This document shows, piece by piece, positions 1-10,478 of a stretch of DNA of 64,000 nt (the first letter of the stretch is position 1; every line of letters begins with the position of its first letter). The notes beneath the pieces are model-generated. The model did no database searches. It worked only from the letters and a program-made list of their open reading frames with translations, and was not told the origin of the DNA. The position numbers and the translations under genes are program-made. This stretch comes from Euglena gracilis (lineage: Eukaryota > Euglenida > Euglenophyceae > Euglenales), in assembly GCA_039621445.1 (NCBI GenBank), contig CP154956.1:45365291-45429290 (forward strand), read 5' to 3'.

Positions 1-690
1 TCCTGATCTGGTGAACAAAACAACAATGCACCTGTTTCGGCCTCATCAACGAAGCCAGTTGATCAGATGGAATTACAATAAAACTAATACATAAAAATCA
101 ATAATAATAAATAAAAACAAAAATATAAGTTTCGAAGATTAATTTGTAGCTTAACAAGAAACACAAACAAACCGCAGGAAAGACATTGTGCAAACAAAAA
201 CGAATTAACGTTCCTTCTTGCTGTCTTCGGCAACTTCTTCCCTCTTTTTATCCATCATTTCCCATTGAATTTGTCAGGATTTGTTGAGATCAGGCATCTT
301 TTTACCAACCCCGGGGGGGTGCCTTGTAGTATGGGGTACGTGCCCATAGCAGGCACAACCCTGCGGGGGGGGGGGGGTCGGTTCTGGACCCTGGTGCCTG
401 CCGAGATGGCCATTTTCGGCCGGTGCGTTCGGCGCCAAGGGGTGTGCTATAGCACTGTCCACCCCAAAACCCCCGGGGGGTTCGAAAATGCCCTACCCCC
501 TTACCTGCCTAAGTAGTCCCCCCCCCGGGGGGGCTACAAACATCTCCCCGAACCTGTTTTCTGCTTTGTCTGATTCTTTGCTGGGATGGAGAAGGGGGTC
601 TCTCTGGAGAGCTGTCAGTAATTTGGGGAATCATCCCTGGAAGCCTTCGGAGCTCATCAGAAAAACGAAACGGTCAGCCTTCTCTTGGCA
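1..690. other. Left edge: AT-rich then G-run-rich, no exon seen
   Basis: Positions 60-190 are AT-rich with AATAAA-like strings. From 310 on there are repeated G or C runs and fragments of the CCCCGGGGGG type. No coding segment or RNA gene is supported. Confidence 0.6.
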
Positions 691-870
691 CAACCCACCC
701 CCGTTGGGCCGGGGAGGGTGGGGGCCGCGGGGCCAACAGCGGGGAACCCTGGCCGGGATGGTGGGGGAGAGGCGGAGCTCGCTTCACAGCGGGTGCGTAC
801 TGTTGGGCCAGGGCGGGGTCACGGGGGCTGGGCTGGCTGTAGGGCACGGCCGGGATGGCGGGGCCCAAGC
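690..870 (-). CDS. Possible exon, Pro-rich (QQYAPAVKRAPPLPHHPG)
   Basis: After CCCTACAG the minus frame reads QPSPRDPALAQQYAPAVKRA then PPLPHHPGQGSPLLAPRPPP. High GC and an open frame, but low complexity makes this weak. Confidence 0.25.
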
Positions 871-1012
871 CGCGGGGCTGCTGTGGTGCAAGGGCAGGGG
901 AGGCGGGGCAGAGGTTCGACTATGATGGCTGACTGCGGGGGGAAGGGGGAGGGCGGGCAGGCGGGTGCTCCCGACGGGCATGGGGGCGGCACAGAGGGGG
1001 AGCACGGTAGCT

Positions 1013-1013
1013 G

Positions 1014-1050
<37 letters not shown>
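1013..1050. repeat. Long poly-G tract (about 36 nt)
   Basis: An uninterrupted G run next to GC-rich sequence, the longest of dozens of 8-15 nt G or C runs in the window. Length is probably unreliable in any assembly. Confidence 0.95.
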
Positions 1051-1499
1051 CTGCTCGGGGTAGCCGTCCACCCCAAACAGGGTGGGGGTGGACGGGAGGG
1101 GTGGTGGTAGCCATCGGGGATGCCGACGCACGGTGTCGGCCATACACACCGTGCACGCCGTGCCGCACACCGCACACTTTGCACACCGTGGTCCTGTGAT
1201 GAAATTCGAATGAAAATTTTTTTGATTTAAATTCCGATTTTCTGTTTTCTGGGTTCTGTATTGATTTTTTGATTTTTTTGGGAAAAAAATTGGCACTGAA
1301 AGACGCACAGTGTGCACGGTGTCGTCACGGTGTCCCGCACACCGTGTGTCGGCATCCCCATCGGGCAGCTGGGCCGCCCAACAAACGCCAACCCAGCGAG
1401 TCACGCCAGGGGTTCCGGCTGGGGACCTCTGGGCCGGGCGACCAGCCTGCAACGACACCTTCCGGGGGAGGGGAGGCCACATCGACACCACACGTCAAG

Positions 1500-1640
1500 T
1501 CAAAGGGTATACGCGGCACCGGGGGGGAGGGATGCGGGGGCGACCGGCAGCGGGGGCGGCCCCGCACGACGCCGTCGCCACCGCCGCATCCTCCCGCCCT
1601 CGAGGATACAAGGTTGGGTCAGTGCCCTGCCGCCGACGAA
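1500..1640 (-). CDS. Possible exon with Trp-Arg cluster (RMRRWRRRRAGPPPLP)
   Basis: A GC-rich block whose minus frame reads RMRRWRRRRAGPPPLPVAPA then SLPPGAAY. It is included because W-R-R-R clusters recur in better exons to the right; low support on its own. Confidence 0.25.
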   Translation of the reverse strand, partial: FVGGRALTQPCILEGGRMRRWRRRRAGPPPLPVAPASLPPGAAYTL

Positions 1641-3579
1641 AATGGGGGCCTCATGAATGAAGAATGAAGTGGGGGGGGGACCTCTGACTGGAATCATGCC
1701 AAAGTGATGTAATAGGTTTGAGTTCACTTCTCACATCCGTCAACCCTGAAGTCAGTGAGGATAACACCTTGGATGGGGAAGGCGGCCTTTCAGAACACGG
1801 TGCATGCCATATTTTTGCCCTCTGCCAAAATCCTGAGCGTGCTGTTTCATAGGGTGGGAGGGGCTACCACACCCTTTCGTCGCCATACTTGGCCCATGTC
1901 CAGACGTATCCTTTGGGCCCCTGGCGACGTGTACACCATCGGCACCATCGTGGATGGCTGCTCATTCTGTTTGCAATAAACAATCAACGACAGTAATTGC
2001 TTGGTGGACTCCCAAACCCTCTGAATGCATGCACGGATGACTGAATGCATGATAAGGAATACAACGACGAAGTCGTCGGTTTTTTTCGGGGGTGGTGGTG
2101 GGCATTGCTTTGTGGCCGATGAAACGTCGCCCATCCCAGAAGGTGATGGGAGACATTTTGTCGGTCACAAAGTCAGAATCTCACCCCACAGACACAATGC
2201 AGCAGCCCTTTTGTTGTGGCGCCAGGCTCTTGATTCTCGTTCTCATGGGCGATGCATTTACTTTTAAATTTGTTCCATACCCTATGGCCAACAACCGGTA
2301 GTACGCGGCCTGGGGGGAACCAGGACAAGCCCCCCCGGGGGGTAAGACCCATAACATCTCACCTGGACAACGCTGGGGAAGGCAATCCATGTTGCGGACC
2401 ACCTTCACGCGGCTTCAACGTGTGGCAGTGTACTGCATGCAGAAGCATCCCGGCCCACGCGAAGCCTGGGCTGTGGGGACTGCCAACAGAGCCTAGAGGA
2501 GGGGCGGGGAGTGCTCTGACAGGCAAGACTGCCGCCGGACTGGGCGTGGCAGGGGAATCCACCGTGCCAAATCAACTGCTCCCGTTTACCTCCCCTCTTC
2601 CCGTTGTCCGATGAAGACTATTGTTCTTCTCCGACGGGGGTCCTTACACAAAAAAAATACCTCGTCCCAGCACATTCAATGGAAAACTCACAGGGTCAAA
2701 AAAATGGCAATATATTGGCGAAAAAAAACCATCCACCCAAAACATCAAAGAATGTGTTTTTTTTGACTTTTTATATTTTGACCCTGTTCGATCCCTGGAT
2801 CGGCCATTGGCTGTCCCTTAGGCCTGAAGGCGGTCCTCAAGGGGCAGTCCTTAGTAAAAAAAAAAAGAATCCCATCCCTATGGACGGCCCTTGGGGGGGG
2901 GGGGGTCACTAAAACAGCCAATGTTGCCTCAAACCAGGGGGAGGGTGGTCGTCAGGCAAGAGGGGGAGAGGGGGGGCCCACGTCAGCGAAAATTGGCCAG
3001 CGGGATGGCCATTTCAATCTGTTTTATTTAAGCTATTTTGGCTAACTTGATCCCTGAGGCCACTTTTGGCCCATTTTTGACCATTCTTTTGGCAATTTTT
3101 AGCCAACTTATTGGTAACTTTGGCTGCTTGTGGCAACCTTGCATATTGACAAGCCAAATTTTGAAATTTACACCAATTTAAACCTTTTTGGGTGATTCGT
3201 AACAATTTTGGGGGGCGGGGCTTTTTTCCTCGCCATTTTCGGCATCTTCAAGAATTTATTGTGGCTTTTTAACAACTTATGGCATTTGTTCGATCTTTGC
3301 AAAATTTTCTTATATTTAGGGAACCAATATTGCATTCAAAAAGATCGCGTCTGACTGTTGGGGGGTGGTCGTTGGACAAGCCCGGTTGTTGGACAAGGGG
3401 GACAGACACAGCCCATCATCAGACCAACGTAAAACACCAGAGGAAAACCCAACATTCCTCAACTTCCAGAGGACCCCAGAACGGCCAGGGGAGAAGGGTA
3501 GCATTTGTGCCTAGTGGTGACTGAAGCGGGGGGGGGGGTGGCCCAAGCCCCAAGACGGGTGGGTTCCCGGCGGAATGGG

Positions 3580-3690
3580 GGAGGGGGCTGGCAACGACGT
3601 CGGTTGTCGCCGCTCAAACGCGCGCTCTCTCGCCCGTTCGGTGTCTTCCTCCGCCTCCTCAACGTCCACCTCCTCCCTTGGGGGCCCGGC
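3580..3690 (-). CDS. Probable exon, charged helix (EEVDVEEAEEDTERARER)
   Basis: Reads GPPREEVDVEEAEEDTERAR then ERAFERRQPTSLPAPSP. It is a strongly charged, helical or coiled-coil-like segment with good codon bias. Splice sites not resolved. Confidence 0.4.
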
Positions 3691-4009
3691 GGGCACTTTG
3701 GGCAATGCAGGCGTTGTAACGAATGAGGGCGTTGGAGTCAAACACTTTACTCTCCCGTCCACACAAACCCCACACCCCATTTTGCATGGGCCCCTTTTTG
3801 CTTTACGTGTCAGGCAGTTAAACCGGAACTTCGGGTGCAGGTTTAGCCTGGAATGGTCAGTCGACGGTTGCCCAAATGATAATGATATAATATGACTGAT
3901 GATTTTTTTAACCCAAATGTTCTGTCCCTTGAAATATCCACCATTTTGAGGACTTTACCGAACCCCTCCCCTGGGAACCTGTCTCCAGACAAATCAGCGA
4001 GTACAGAGC

Positions 4010-4185
4010 TCGAGTGACTCGGAGGGTCGGGGCCCGCATCACTGGCCCCAAGGGCACTGGCCGGAGGGCCCGCCGGGGGCGGCGGCGGGGGCACCGACGC
4101 CGGCAGCCGGCTGCCCCGGCGGTGGGGCGGGACCCGCGCGCCGGAGGCCTCCGCGTCAGGGCCGAGGTGGCGCTCGGCGGAGGGC
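4010..4185 (-). CDS. Probable exon, Pro/Ala-rich (PHRRGSRLPASVPPPPPP)
   Basis: A high-GC block reading RHLGPDAEASGARVPPHRRG, then SRLPASVPPPPPPAGPPASA and DPPSHSSSVLADLS. Disordered composition. It may belong to gene 2 or to the next gene to the left. Confidence 0.35.
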
Positions 4186-4799
4186 AAAAGAGAGACCCCT
4201 TGGGCGTCGCCTCCGACGGGTGGAATTGGTGTGCCGTCGCACCAGCCCCCTGGCCTCGCTGGTCGTGGTCCCTTTTATCGGGGGCGCGGGTGCCCAAAGA
4301 ATACAAAAAAAGGATGTCCTTGAGGCAAGCTCATTGAACGACTGGTGACGTTGTTGTAGAATGGCGGCCGTCAGCCCACGGGGAGAACATTCCGGAGCTC
4401 TGTATTACGGCACACCCGGTGTTGTGTGTTTTTTGTTGGTTTTGGCACCGACCGGTCGAGTCACGCTGGTTGGGATGCGACCGGCTGCGGCCCAGCCAAA
4501 ACTTGCAAAATGGTCTTCGGCGGGGTGGGATTGAATGGGCTTGGCTGGACCAAACCCCTGTAAATTCTGACAGGAGAACAATCTGTGAGAAGACTTTCAC
4601 CGGCCGGCCGAAAACAATCCCCCCCCCCAGCTAGTGCGATACTTTCAGCAACCAAGCCCAGGGGCTGTTTTTCGTCCGCAATTTCAAAAACGTGTACCAC
4701 ATCGAAAGAACGCGGGCGCATGTTCCCTCCCAAGAATCCCTCGGCTGAGAATGAAGAGTTCACCTGTGCCGTCGGCCCATTGGGACCCAGAAATCTCGC

Positions 4800-4935
4800 T
4801 CAGTCGAGGTTGTTCCGGAGGTTCCCCCGGCTGCGGGGCAAGCGCCGCCCTCGGGGGGCGTCCCGCTCCTCCGCCTCCGCCTCCGCCTCCGCCAGCCGCG
4901 CCGGGTCCCACGCCCGGAGCAGGGCATCGCCGGCC
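4800..4935 (-). CDS. Gene 2 exon, possibly C-terminal (LAEAEAEAEERDAPRG)
   Basis: Reads ALLRAWDPARLAEAEAEAEE, then RDAPRGRRLPRSRGNLRNNL and D, with an in-frame TGA at 4,800-4,802 and no obvious donor before it. The Glu-Ala repeat parallels the 10.4-kb exon. This may be the end of gene 2. Confidence 0.4.
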
Positions 4936-5370
4936 CTCCCCCCTGTGCCCAATGACCGGCTTAGGCGGCCTAACTCGCACTTAGCTTTGAAAGTGACTGT
5001 AAATTTGCGCCGACGCGCAAAACCCAAAAAAAGTTTGGTTTTCGACCACCGTGGCCTGAAACTCGGGACAGTCTGAAAATAGTGTCTCCCTGCACCCGAG
5101 GGCCTGGGGACGAAAGCAACGACTAGGAACTCCACGGTCCACGGGCACAGCGCTCCCGGATCCCAGTGTGCGTGAACACAAGGCGGCGGGTGATGAAACG
5201 AGGGGACTCCACTTACTCATTTGCGCTTTGGCGCAAATTTTTGAAATTACAAAAAATAAAACCATTTGCGCTTTGGCGCAAATTTTTGACTTTTTTGTAA
5301 TTCAACGCGTGGGTGACCATTGCCGCATTTGAACAATGATAACAACTTTTGAGTCAACATGTGTTTCCAT

Positions 5371-5765
5371 TTGCGCCAAAGCGCAATGGGTAGGCTCATG
5401 AAGAATGGAAATTTACGAGTTACCTTGCGCCAAAGCGCAAATAGAAATACAATTTTTAAAATTGCAAAAGCAACATGGCTTGCGCCGAAGCGCAAATATA
5501 ACTGTTTAAAACTTATCTCACAACGCAGGGAGAGAACAGCCCTGGTAGAGTAAGAACACCAGAGGGGATGGAGCACAAAAATGTAGAACAGGGGGACGGA
5601 AGCCTACTCTCAGTCACGTTGACTTAAAACTGGTCAACATTGCGCGTCGGCGCAAGAGCCACGTTGCTTTGACAATCTCAAAAGTGTATTTCTACTTGCG
5701 CTTTGGCGCAATATAACTCTTAAATTTCCATTCTTCATGAGCCTACCCATTGCGCTTTGGCGCAA
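5371..5765. mobile_element. Foldback element 1 with nested TTGCGC palindromes
   Basis: Arms of about 130 bp (5,371-5,500 and 5,636-5,765) are imperfect reverse complements; a 35-bp stretch beginning GCGCAATGGGTAGGCTCATG is exact. Each arm carries three 16-bp palindromes of the TTGCGC-NNNN-GCGCAA type, at arm ends and inside. No coding capacity. Confidence 0.85.
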
Positions 5766-6585
5766 CAGTCATCAAGTTGTATTTTCCATTTTTATCACTG
5801 CGGGTGGAGAGAGCAGTCCTGGAAGCATCTCATCACCAGAGCGGACAGAGCTCAGGTGGAGGGAAGCCTTGCCTGGGGCAGGAAGCCAACCCCTGGTGTG
5901 TGAAAGCAACCACCAACTACTTGATATCCAGACGTGCCTTTGTCCTATGCGTTGTAAACCCAACTTCCAGTGCCGGAGGTTCCTCCCACTTGCCTCGCAC
6001 TTAAGCGTGCCTGAGGGGCCCTTCTCTTTGGCCGACTTTTAAAAGTCGGAAAATACCTGTGTGGAAAAGAACAGGTACCAGATAAACCCTGGGAACCACA
6101 GCCGAGGAAACAGTTTTAGGCGTCGAAAGGGTGTTTTAAAGAAGCTCGTCACCCCCCTTTCCTCGCCCAGGATTTGAAGCACAGAACTTTGGGGATGAGC
6201 GAATGGAATTGAGAAATTGAAATGGCCCATCAACAGCGGCGGAGAAGGGAAGACATGCTGACACACCTTTCTTCGGTATTTTGCAACCCACCAGACAGCC
6301 ACATACCACCAGGCAGATGGAGGCATTGTTCAGCAGAAAAAGCCTTTCTGTCAACATCCCCAAAAACCCCACTTTGTGCACCGAGTGCAAGGTCACTGAG
6401 GCACCACAGCCTACCGCCCACCATTCGTCTTATTGTAACAACCACTTCCTCCCCAGCACCTGAATAGTTCAAAAGCACCAACCCAGCTTCTGGCACAGCA
6501 GCGCACAAACCCTCCTCACCATTCTCCCCTATCCCCCACCTTCTCACACAGCACGAATGCATTCAAATACATCTGCCATTTAAAA

Positions 6586-7032
6586 GGACATTGCGCTTAA
6601 GCGCAATAGTTTTAACTTGCGCTTAAGCGCAAGTTAAAAATGTGCGCTTAAGCGCAAGCTAAAACAGAAGCCGCTGAGTTTGTGGGAGTCCCTCTGATGT
6701 GTTACGGTGTGTCGGGGGCCCCTCTCTGCATGGCCAGAGTGCAGGCTTGGTAAGGAAAAACATTTGCGCCAAAGCGCAATGGACATGCCTACATAATGCA
6801 CTGCTTGTTCATCCACATTACACGTCAGCCGCGTGTTTGCACTTCTCAGTTTTTTGTATGACGGTTTGCGCTTCGGCGCAAGGTATTTCCTCACCAAGCC
6901 CGCACTCTGGCCATGCAGAGAGGGGCCCCCGACACACCGTAACACATCAGAGGGACTCCCACAAACTCAGCGGCTTCTGTTTTAACTTGCGCTTAAGCGC
7001 AAGCTAAAATTTGCGCTTAAGCGCAAATGTCC
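6586..7032. mobile_element. Foldback element 2 with TTGCGCTTAAGCGCAA termini
   Basis: Near-perfect inverted repeat. The same peptide (MLRCVGGPSLHGQSAGLVRK) is encoded on both strands by the two arms, showing arm identity over about 100 bp. The outer ends carry three and two copies of TTGCGCTTAAGCGCAA, and the inner edge carries TTGCGCCAAAGCGCAA-type palindromes. Bounded by GGACAT/ATGTCC. Confidence 0.9.
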
Positions 7033-8245
7033 ATAACCATTGCCTTCTGTGCCCGGCAGTGTGGGGCCTGGCGTTGCTCACCAGACGTTGGGAGAGGTCC
7101 CTAGGCTCGCCCTCAGTCCCCCCAACCCCCCCCCCCCACCAGGGTGGTTCCCGCTGCACCGCTCCTCGCGCTTCAAGCACCCAGGGATCACAACTCTGTG
7201 ACATGCCGTTTTTTCCAACTTTTCACAACGTGCATGTAGAGTCCACCCTCTGGATGCCTCAGCAGCCAAACTCTTCACGGACATATCACAGAGCCAAAAA
7301 AGCCACAAAAAGGGCCAATTGTCACCTGGACTGTGTGGTACCATCCGGGGAACACGGTCAAGGCTTCAAAAACGAGGGACTCACAACGGGGGTTTTGGCC
7401 CATTTTTGGGAAAATTCACGTGTCCCGGCCGTCAAACCCAGGGTTTTGGACCTTTTTCAAAATGGTGCACAGGCCGAAAAACACCAAAATTGGGCCTGTT
7501 CCCCAGATCCCAACATCGGAAAATGATGCACACGCCACCGTGGAGGGTCTCCGCGGAATCAGAGGGTCAAAAGGGTGGGTTCTACCGCCGGGTCTCAAAG
7601 AAATCGAAAATTTGCGCCAAAGCGCAAGCTAAAAATGAAAACCTTAAGTGCGAGTTAGGCCGCCTAAGACCGGAACCTCTGGACTCCACCTGGGGGGGGG
7701 CGGCGCTGGACATGGGGGGGTTGTTGAACATAGGGATGGGCAACGACCCCCCTGGGCGGGGTCCAGCTCAAAGGCGGGAAAACATGGGCTGGCTGGAAAA
7801 AGAACTGGGCCTGACCCGGGGTCGAACTGGGTTCCGAAAAATCGAAACTGCAAAATCCCTCCCAAAACTGCCAATTGTGCAAAAAATCGATATCTGTCAT
7901 TATATCAAAATTATATTCCTGTCATTTTCGATTATGCCAACAAATCGACTTTTTTTTACCCCAAATATGCCCTGGCCAGCCAGCTTTGATTTCATTTAAA
8001 GGGGGGATGAATGTTCATGGATGTCGCTGTGTTTCTCTATCACTTTTACCACTATTCACCGATTTGCTGGGAATATCGTAAGGATAGTGTCCATGATTCA
8101 CATAAATGATATTTAATCCTTCCTGCATCTTTGAATGCACCTTTGAAGCGCCGCCTTCAAAAAAAACGTCGTACAATTGGCTATTTTTGTATCCTCCTTT
8201 TGCGGACATCTTGATATTTTTTGTTGATATTGGTGAACCCCCCCC

Positions 8246-8456
8246 AATAGAAGCACGGGGCCGCTACAAGCGCAGGGTCCAAATAAAAGTGCACCCCCCC
8301 GTCGCCAAAGGCGGCGGTCCGCTACAAGCGCACCCCCCATTTTGATGGGATTTCTAAAGGAAATGAACAAAAATTGTGCAGGTAGGGTCCAAATAGAAGC
8401 GCACCCCCCCCACCTCTGGCGGCGGGGGTCCGCTGTTAACGCACCTGTGCTTCTAT
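8246..8456. mobile_element. Inverted-repeat element with AATAGAAGCAC termini
   Basis: Termini AATAGAAGCAC (8,246-8,256) and GTGCTTCTAT (8,447-8,456). The interior has two related modules of GGGTCCAAATAnAAGnGCACCCCCCC followed by GGCGGnGGTCCGCT. Same G/C-run style as other elements here. Confidence 0.6.
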
Positions 8457-8512
8457 CAGGGGGGGGGCTTGCTCTCTGGTACTACTATCAGATAAGCCAC
8501 CTACCTTGTCCA

Positions 8513-8580
8513 ACGAGCCCCCCTTGTCCAACGACCACTAAATATCGCTACTGACCGGGGGGGGGGGGTCGTTAGACAAG
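8513..8580. mobile_element. Short foldback: CTTGTCCAACGACC ... GGTCGTTAGACAAG
   Basis: Inverted 14-bp termini, an A/T-containing centre (ACTAAATATCGCTACTGACC) and a G run. Best example of a family also visible near 3365, 9405, 9800, 25960, 26690, 41705, 42320 and 47795-48178. Confidence 0.75.
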
Positions 8581-8589
8581 ACTGGAGTC

Positions 8590-8880
8590 AAAAAATTTCT
8601 CCCGCATGTTCAAAATGGTCACAAAATGGTCACAAAATGGCCAAAAGTGGTCAAAATGGGGCAAAAAGTGGATAAAAGCAGTCAGAAGTGGCTTAAAATG
8701 GCCACAAATGTGAAAAAATAGCCAGAAGCAGCCAAAAATTGGCATAAATGAAGCAAAAATGCATTCATGGCCTAATTTTGCCAAATGCAGCCTAGAGTGG
8801 CCAAAAGTGGCCAAAAGTGGCCCAAAATGGCCAAAACATGGCCAAAAAAGGCCAAAAGTTGCCAATTTGCAGGAAACCAG
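8590..8880. repeat. Degenerate GGCCAAAA repeat region
   Basis: Irregular tandem copies of an 8-10 bp unit around TGGCCAAAA. Comparable tracts lie at 17,060-17,420, 26,200-26,340, 41,870-42,090 and, inverted (TTTTGGCC), at 57,715-58,610. Confidence 0.85.
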
Positions 8881-9000
8881 GCAAAAAAAACTTGTTGACC
8901 AGGTACAAAATCTGCCATGAAAGTTGTAAAAGGCTGGAGGTAAGAACGCGAACGTCTGGAAAAAAGATCACCTGGAAAAAGATCGCTACTGACTGGGGGG

Positions 9001-9396
9001 CAGGGTTCGATATAAGGACAGGTGGGGGGGTGGTCCGGACCCCCCCTGCGGGCCAGGAGGGGGGGGGGGTGGGGGGGACACCCCCCCCACCTAAACAGGT
9101 GCGCGGTCAGGGTGGCCGAAATTTTTTGACCCCCCAAATCGACCCAAAGTACCATTTTGGGCACTTTTTGGGCAAAAATGTGCCAAAAATGCAAAAAAAA
9201 ATTCGGCGCAAAGCGCCGGAGGAAAAAATTGACCCTTTTGGGGGGGGGTCCCGGGAACCCCCCCGAGGGTCGGTCCGGACCCCCCTGGCAGGTGGGGGGG
9301 GGGGTGGTCCGTCCCCCCCCCCCCTGCGGGCCAGGAGGGGGGGGGTGGGGACACCCCCCACCTAAACCATGTACGCCCTCCTTATATCAAACCCTG
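9001..9396. mobile_element. TIR element with CAGGGTTYGATATAAGG termini
   Basis: Terminal inverted repeats at 9,001-9,017 and 9,380-9,396. Two direct copies (about 55 bp) of a CTGCGGGCCAGG-G-run-ACCTAAAC module sit near the ends, and GGCGCAAAGCGCC lies inside. Partial copies at about 43,085-43,170, 46,955-47,050 and 54,060-54,300 share the CGGACCCCCCTGG core and the right-end sequence. Confidence 0.7.
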
Positions 9397-9559
9397 CCGG
9401 GGGGGGGGTCGTTGGACAAGGGGGGGGGGAGGTAAGTTTCATGTTTTCCAGGGGAAATACACCATTTTTTTTCTCATGGGTTTGCCCACAGACGTTCCGG
9501 TGCATTTTCACCCATTTTGGGCCATGCTTGCACCCCCGGATCGGGTCCGCTTTGGCTTA

Positions 9560-9680
9560 GCGACGCCCTGGCCCGCAGCGGCGGCACAGCGCGGCCGGGC
9601 GACGCGCCGGCCTCCCCCGCGACGCACAGGCTGGCGCAGCGGTGCTCCGGCCGCTGGGCGGCGGTGGGCAGCGAGGCCCG
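9560..9680 (-). CDS. Probable gene 2 exon (RPEHRCASLCVAGEAGASPG)
   Basis: A GC-rich block after ACCGCCGCCCAG reading RPEHRCASLCVAGEAGASPG then RAVPPLRARAS. Two Cys. Composition fits neighbouring exons, but frame and donor are uncertain. Confidence 0.35.
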
Positions 9681-10329
9681 GGGAAACCCCCCGCTTCCCC
9701 AATACCCGGGCGGGATGCAGCTGTCAGGCCACGTCATTTGGGGGGTTCAGGAGGGGAGTGCTCCCACCCGATGGCTAACGGCTGGTAGTGCCTGTCCTCT
9801 GACCGGGGGGAGGGGGGCTCGGTCATTGGACAAGGGGTGTCAAAAAAATCCCATGGACTCCCGGGTGTTCCCAAGACAAAGTTTGGTCAATTTTTTTGGG
9901 GGGGGACATGCTTTTGTCGCTTTGCCAGAAATTTTTTATTGCATTTTTGACAATTTTTTTTTTGGCTGAAAATCCCCAAAATGGCATTTTGGGATCGTTT
10001 TTTTTTTGGCCCAGCGCTTTGCACTGGGCCAAAAACCTGACCAAACCTGCAAAAAATTGCCCACCGACTGGGGGGGTCATTTGATGCAGGGGTTTCGCGG
10101 GGGTTGTTGGACATAGGGTGGCTGGGGCAGGGCGTTGCTTTCAGACCCCAGGGGGGGGTCCAGCTCAGAGGCTGGAAAATTTGGGCGAGTTGGAAAAATG
10201 CTGCTGGCTGGGAAAGGGCTGCGGGAGAACAGACTGAGCCGCTCCATCCAGCCATTGGGGCACAGAGTTCAGAGCGAATCTTGGGGGGGGGGGGGGGGCC
10301 CGGGGGCCCGGCCCAGGCACGGGGGACAA

Positions 10330-10478
10330 ACTCGGACCGGCGCCGCCGCTGCATCTCGTGGATGGTGGTGGGCCGGGGGACGGCGGCGCCGTGCGGCCAC
10401 TCTGTCCCCGGCCGCCACCGGACCTCCGCCTCCGCCTCCGCCTCCGTCCCCTCGCCGTCCTCGGCCGCCTCCCCGGCG
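10330..10478 (-). CDS. Gene 2 exon, Glu/Ala then Arg-rich (EMQRRRRSEFVPR)
   Basis: Reads EDGEGTEAEAEAEVRWRPGT, then EWPHGAAVPRPTTIHEMQRR and RRSEFVPR. A GGCGGA hexamer repeat encodes the Glu-Ala run. The Q-R-R-R-R-S-E cluster is reminiscent of the W-R-R-R-S-T motif. Splice sites were not settled. Confidence 0.4.

Larger units (their letters stand above)
5000..7640. repeat. Cluster of about 17 TTGCGC-NNNN-GCGCAA palindromes
   Basis: Copies near 5005, 5221, 5265, 5371, 5426, 5479, 5640, 5695, 5751, 6591, 6618, 6642, 6766, 6866, 6988, 7011 and 7612. The central four bases vary (TTTG, CAAA, TTAA, TTCG, CGAA, CGTC), often with symmetry kept. None was noticed elsewhere in the window. Confidence 0.85.

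Noticed and set aside
6634-7007. Same peptide encoded on both strands near 6.6-7.0 kb
   Set aside because: Not two genes; it is the signature of a near-perfect inverted repeat.
5000-7640. CRISPR array interpretation of the regularly recurring palindromes
   Set aside because: Spacing is irregular, units are palindromic with variable centres, orientation is mixed and the host is eukaryotic.
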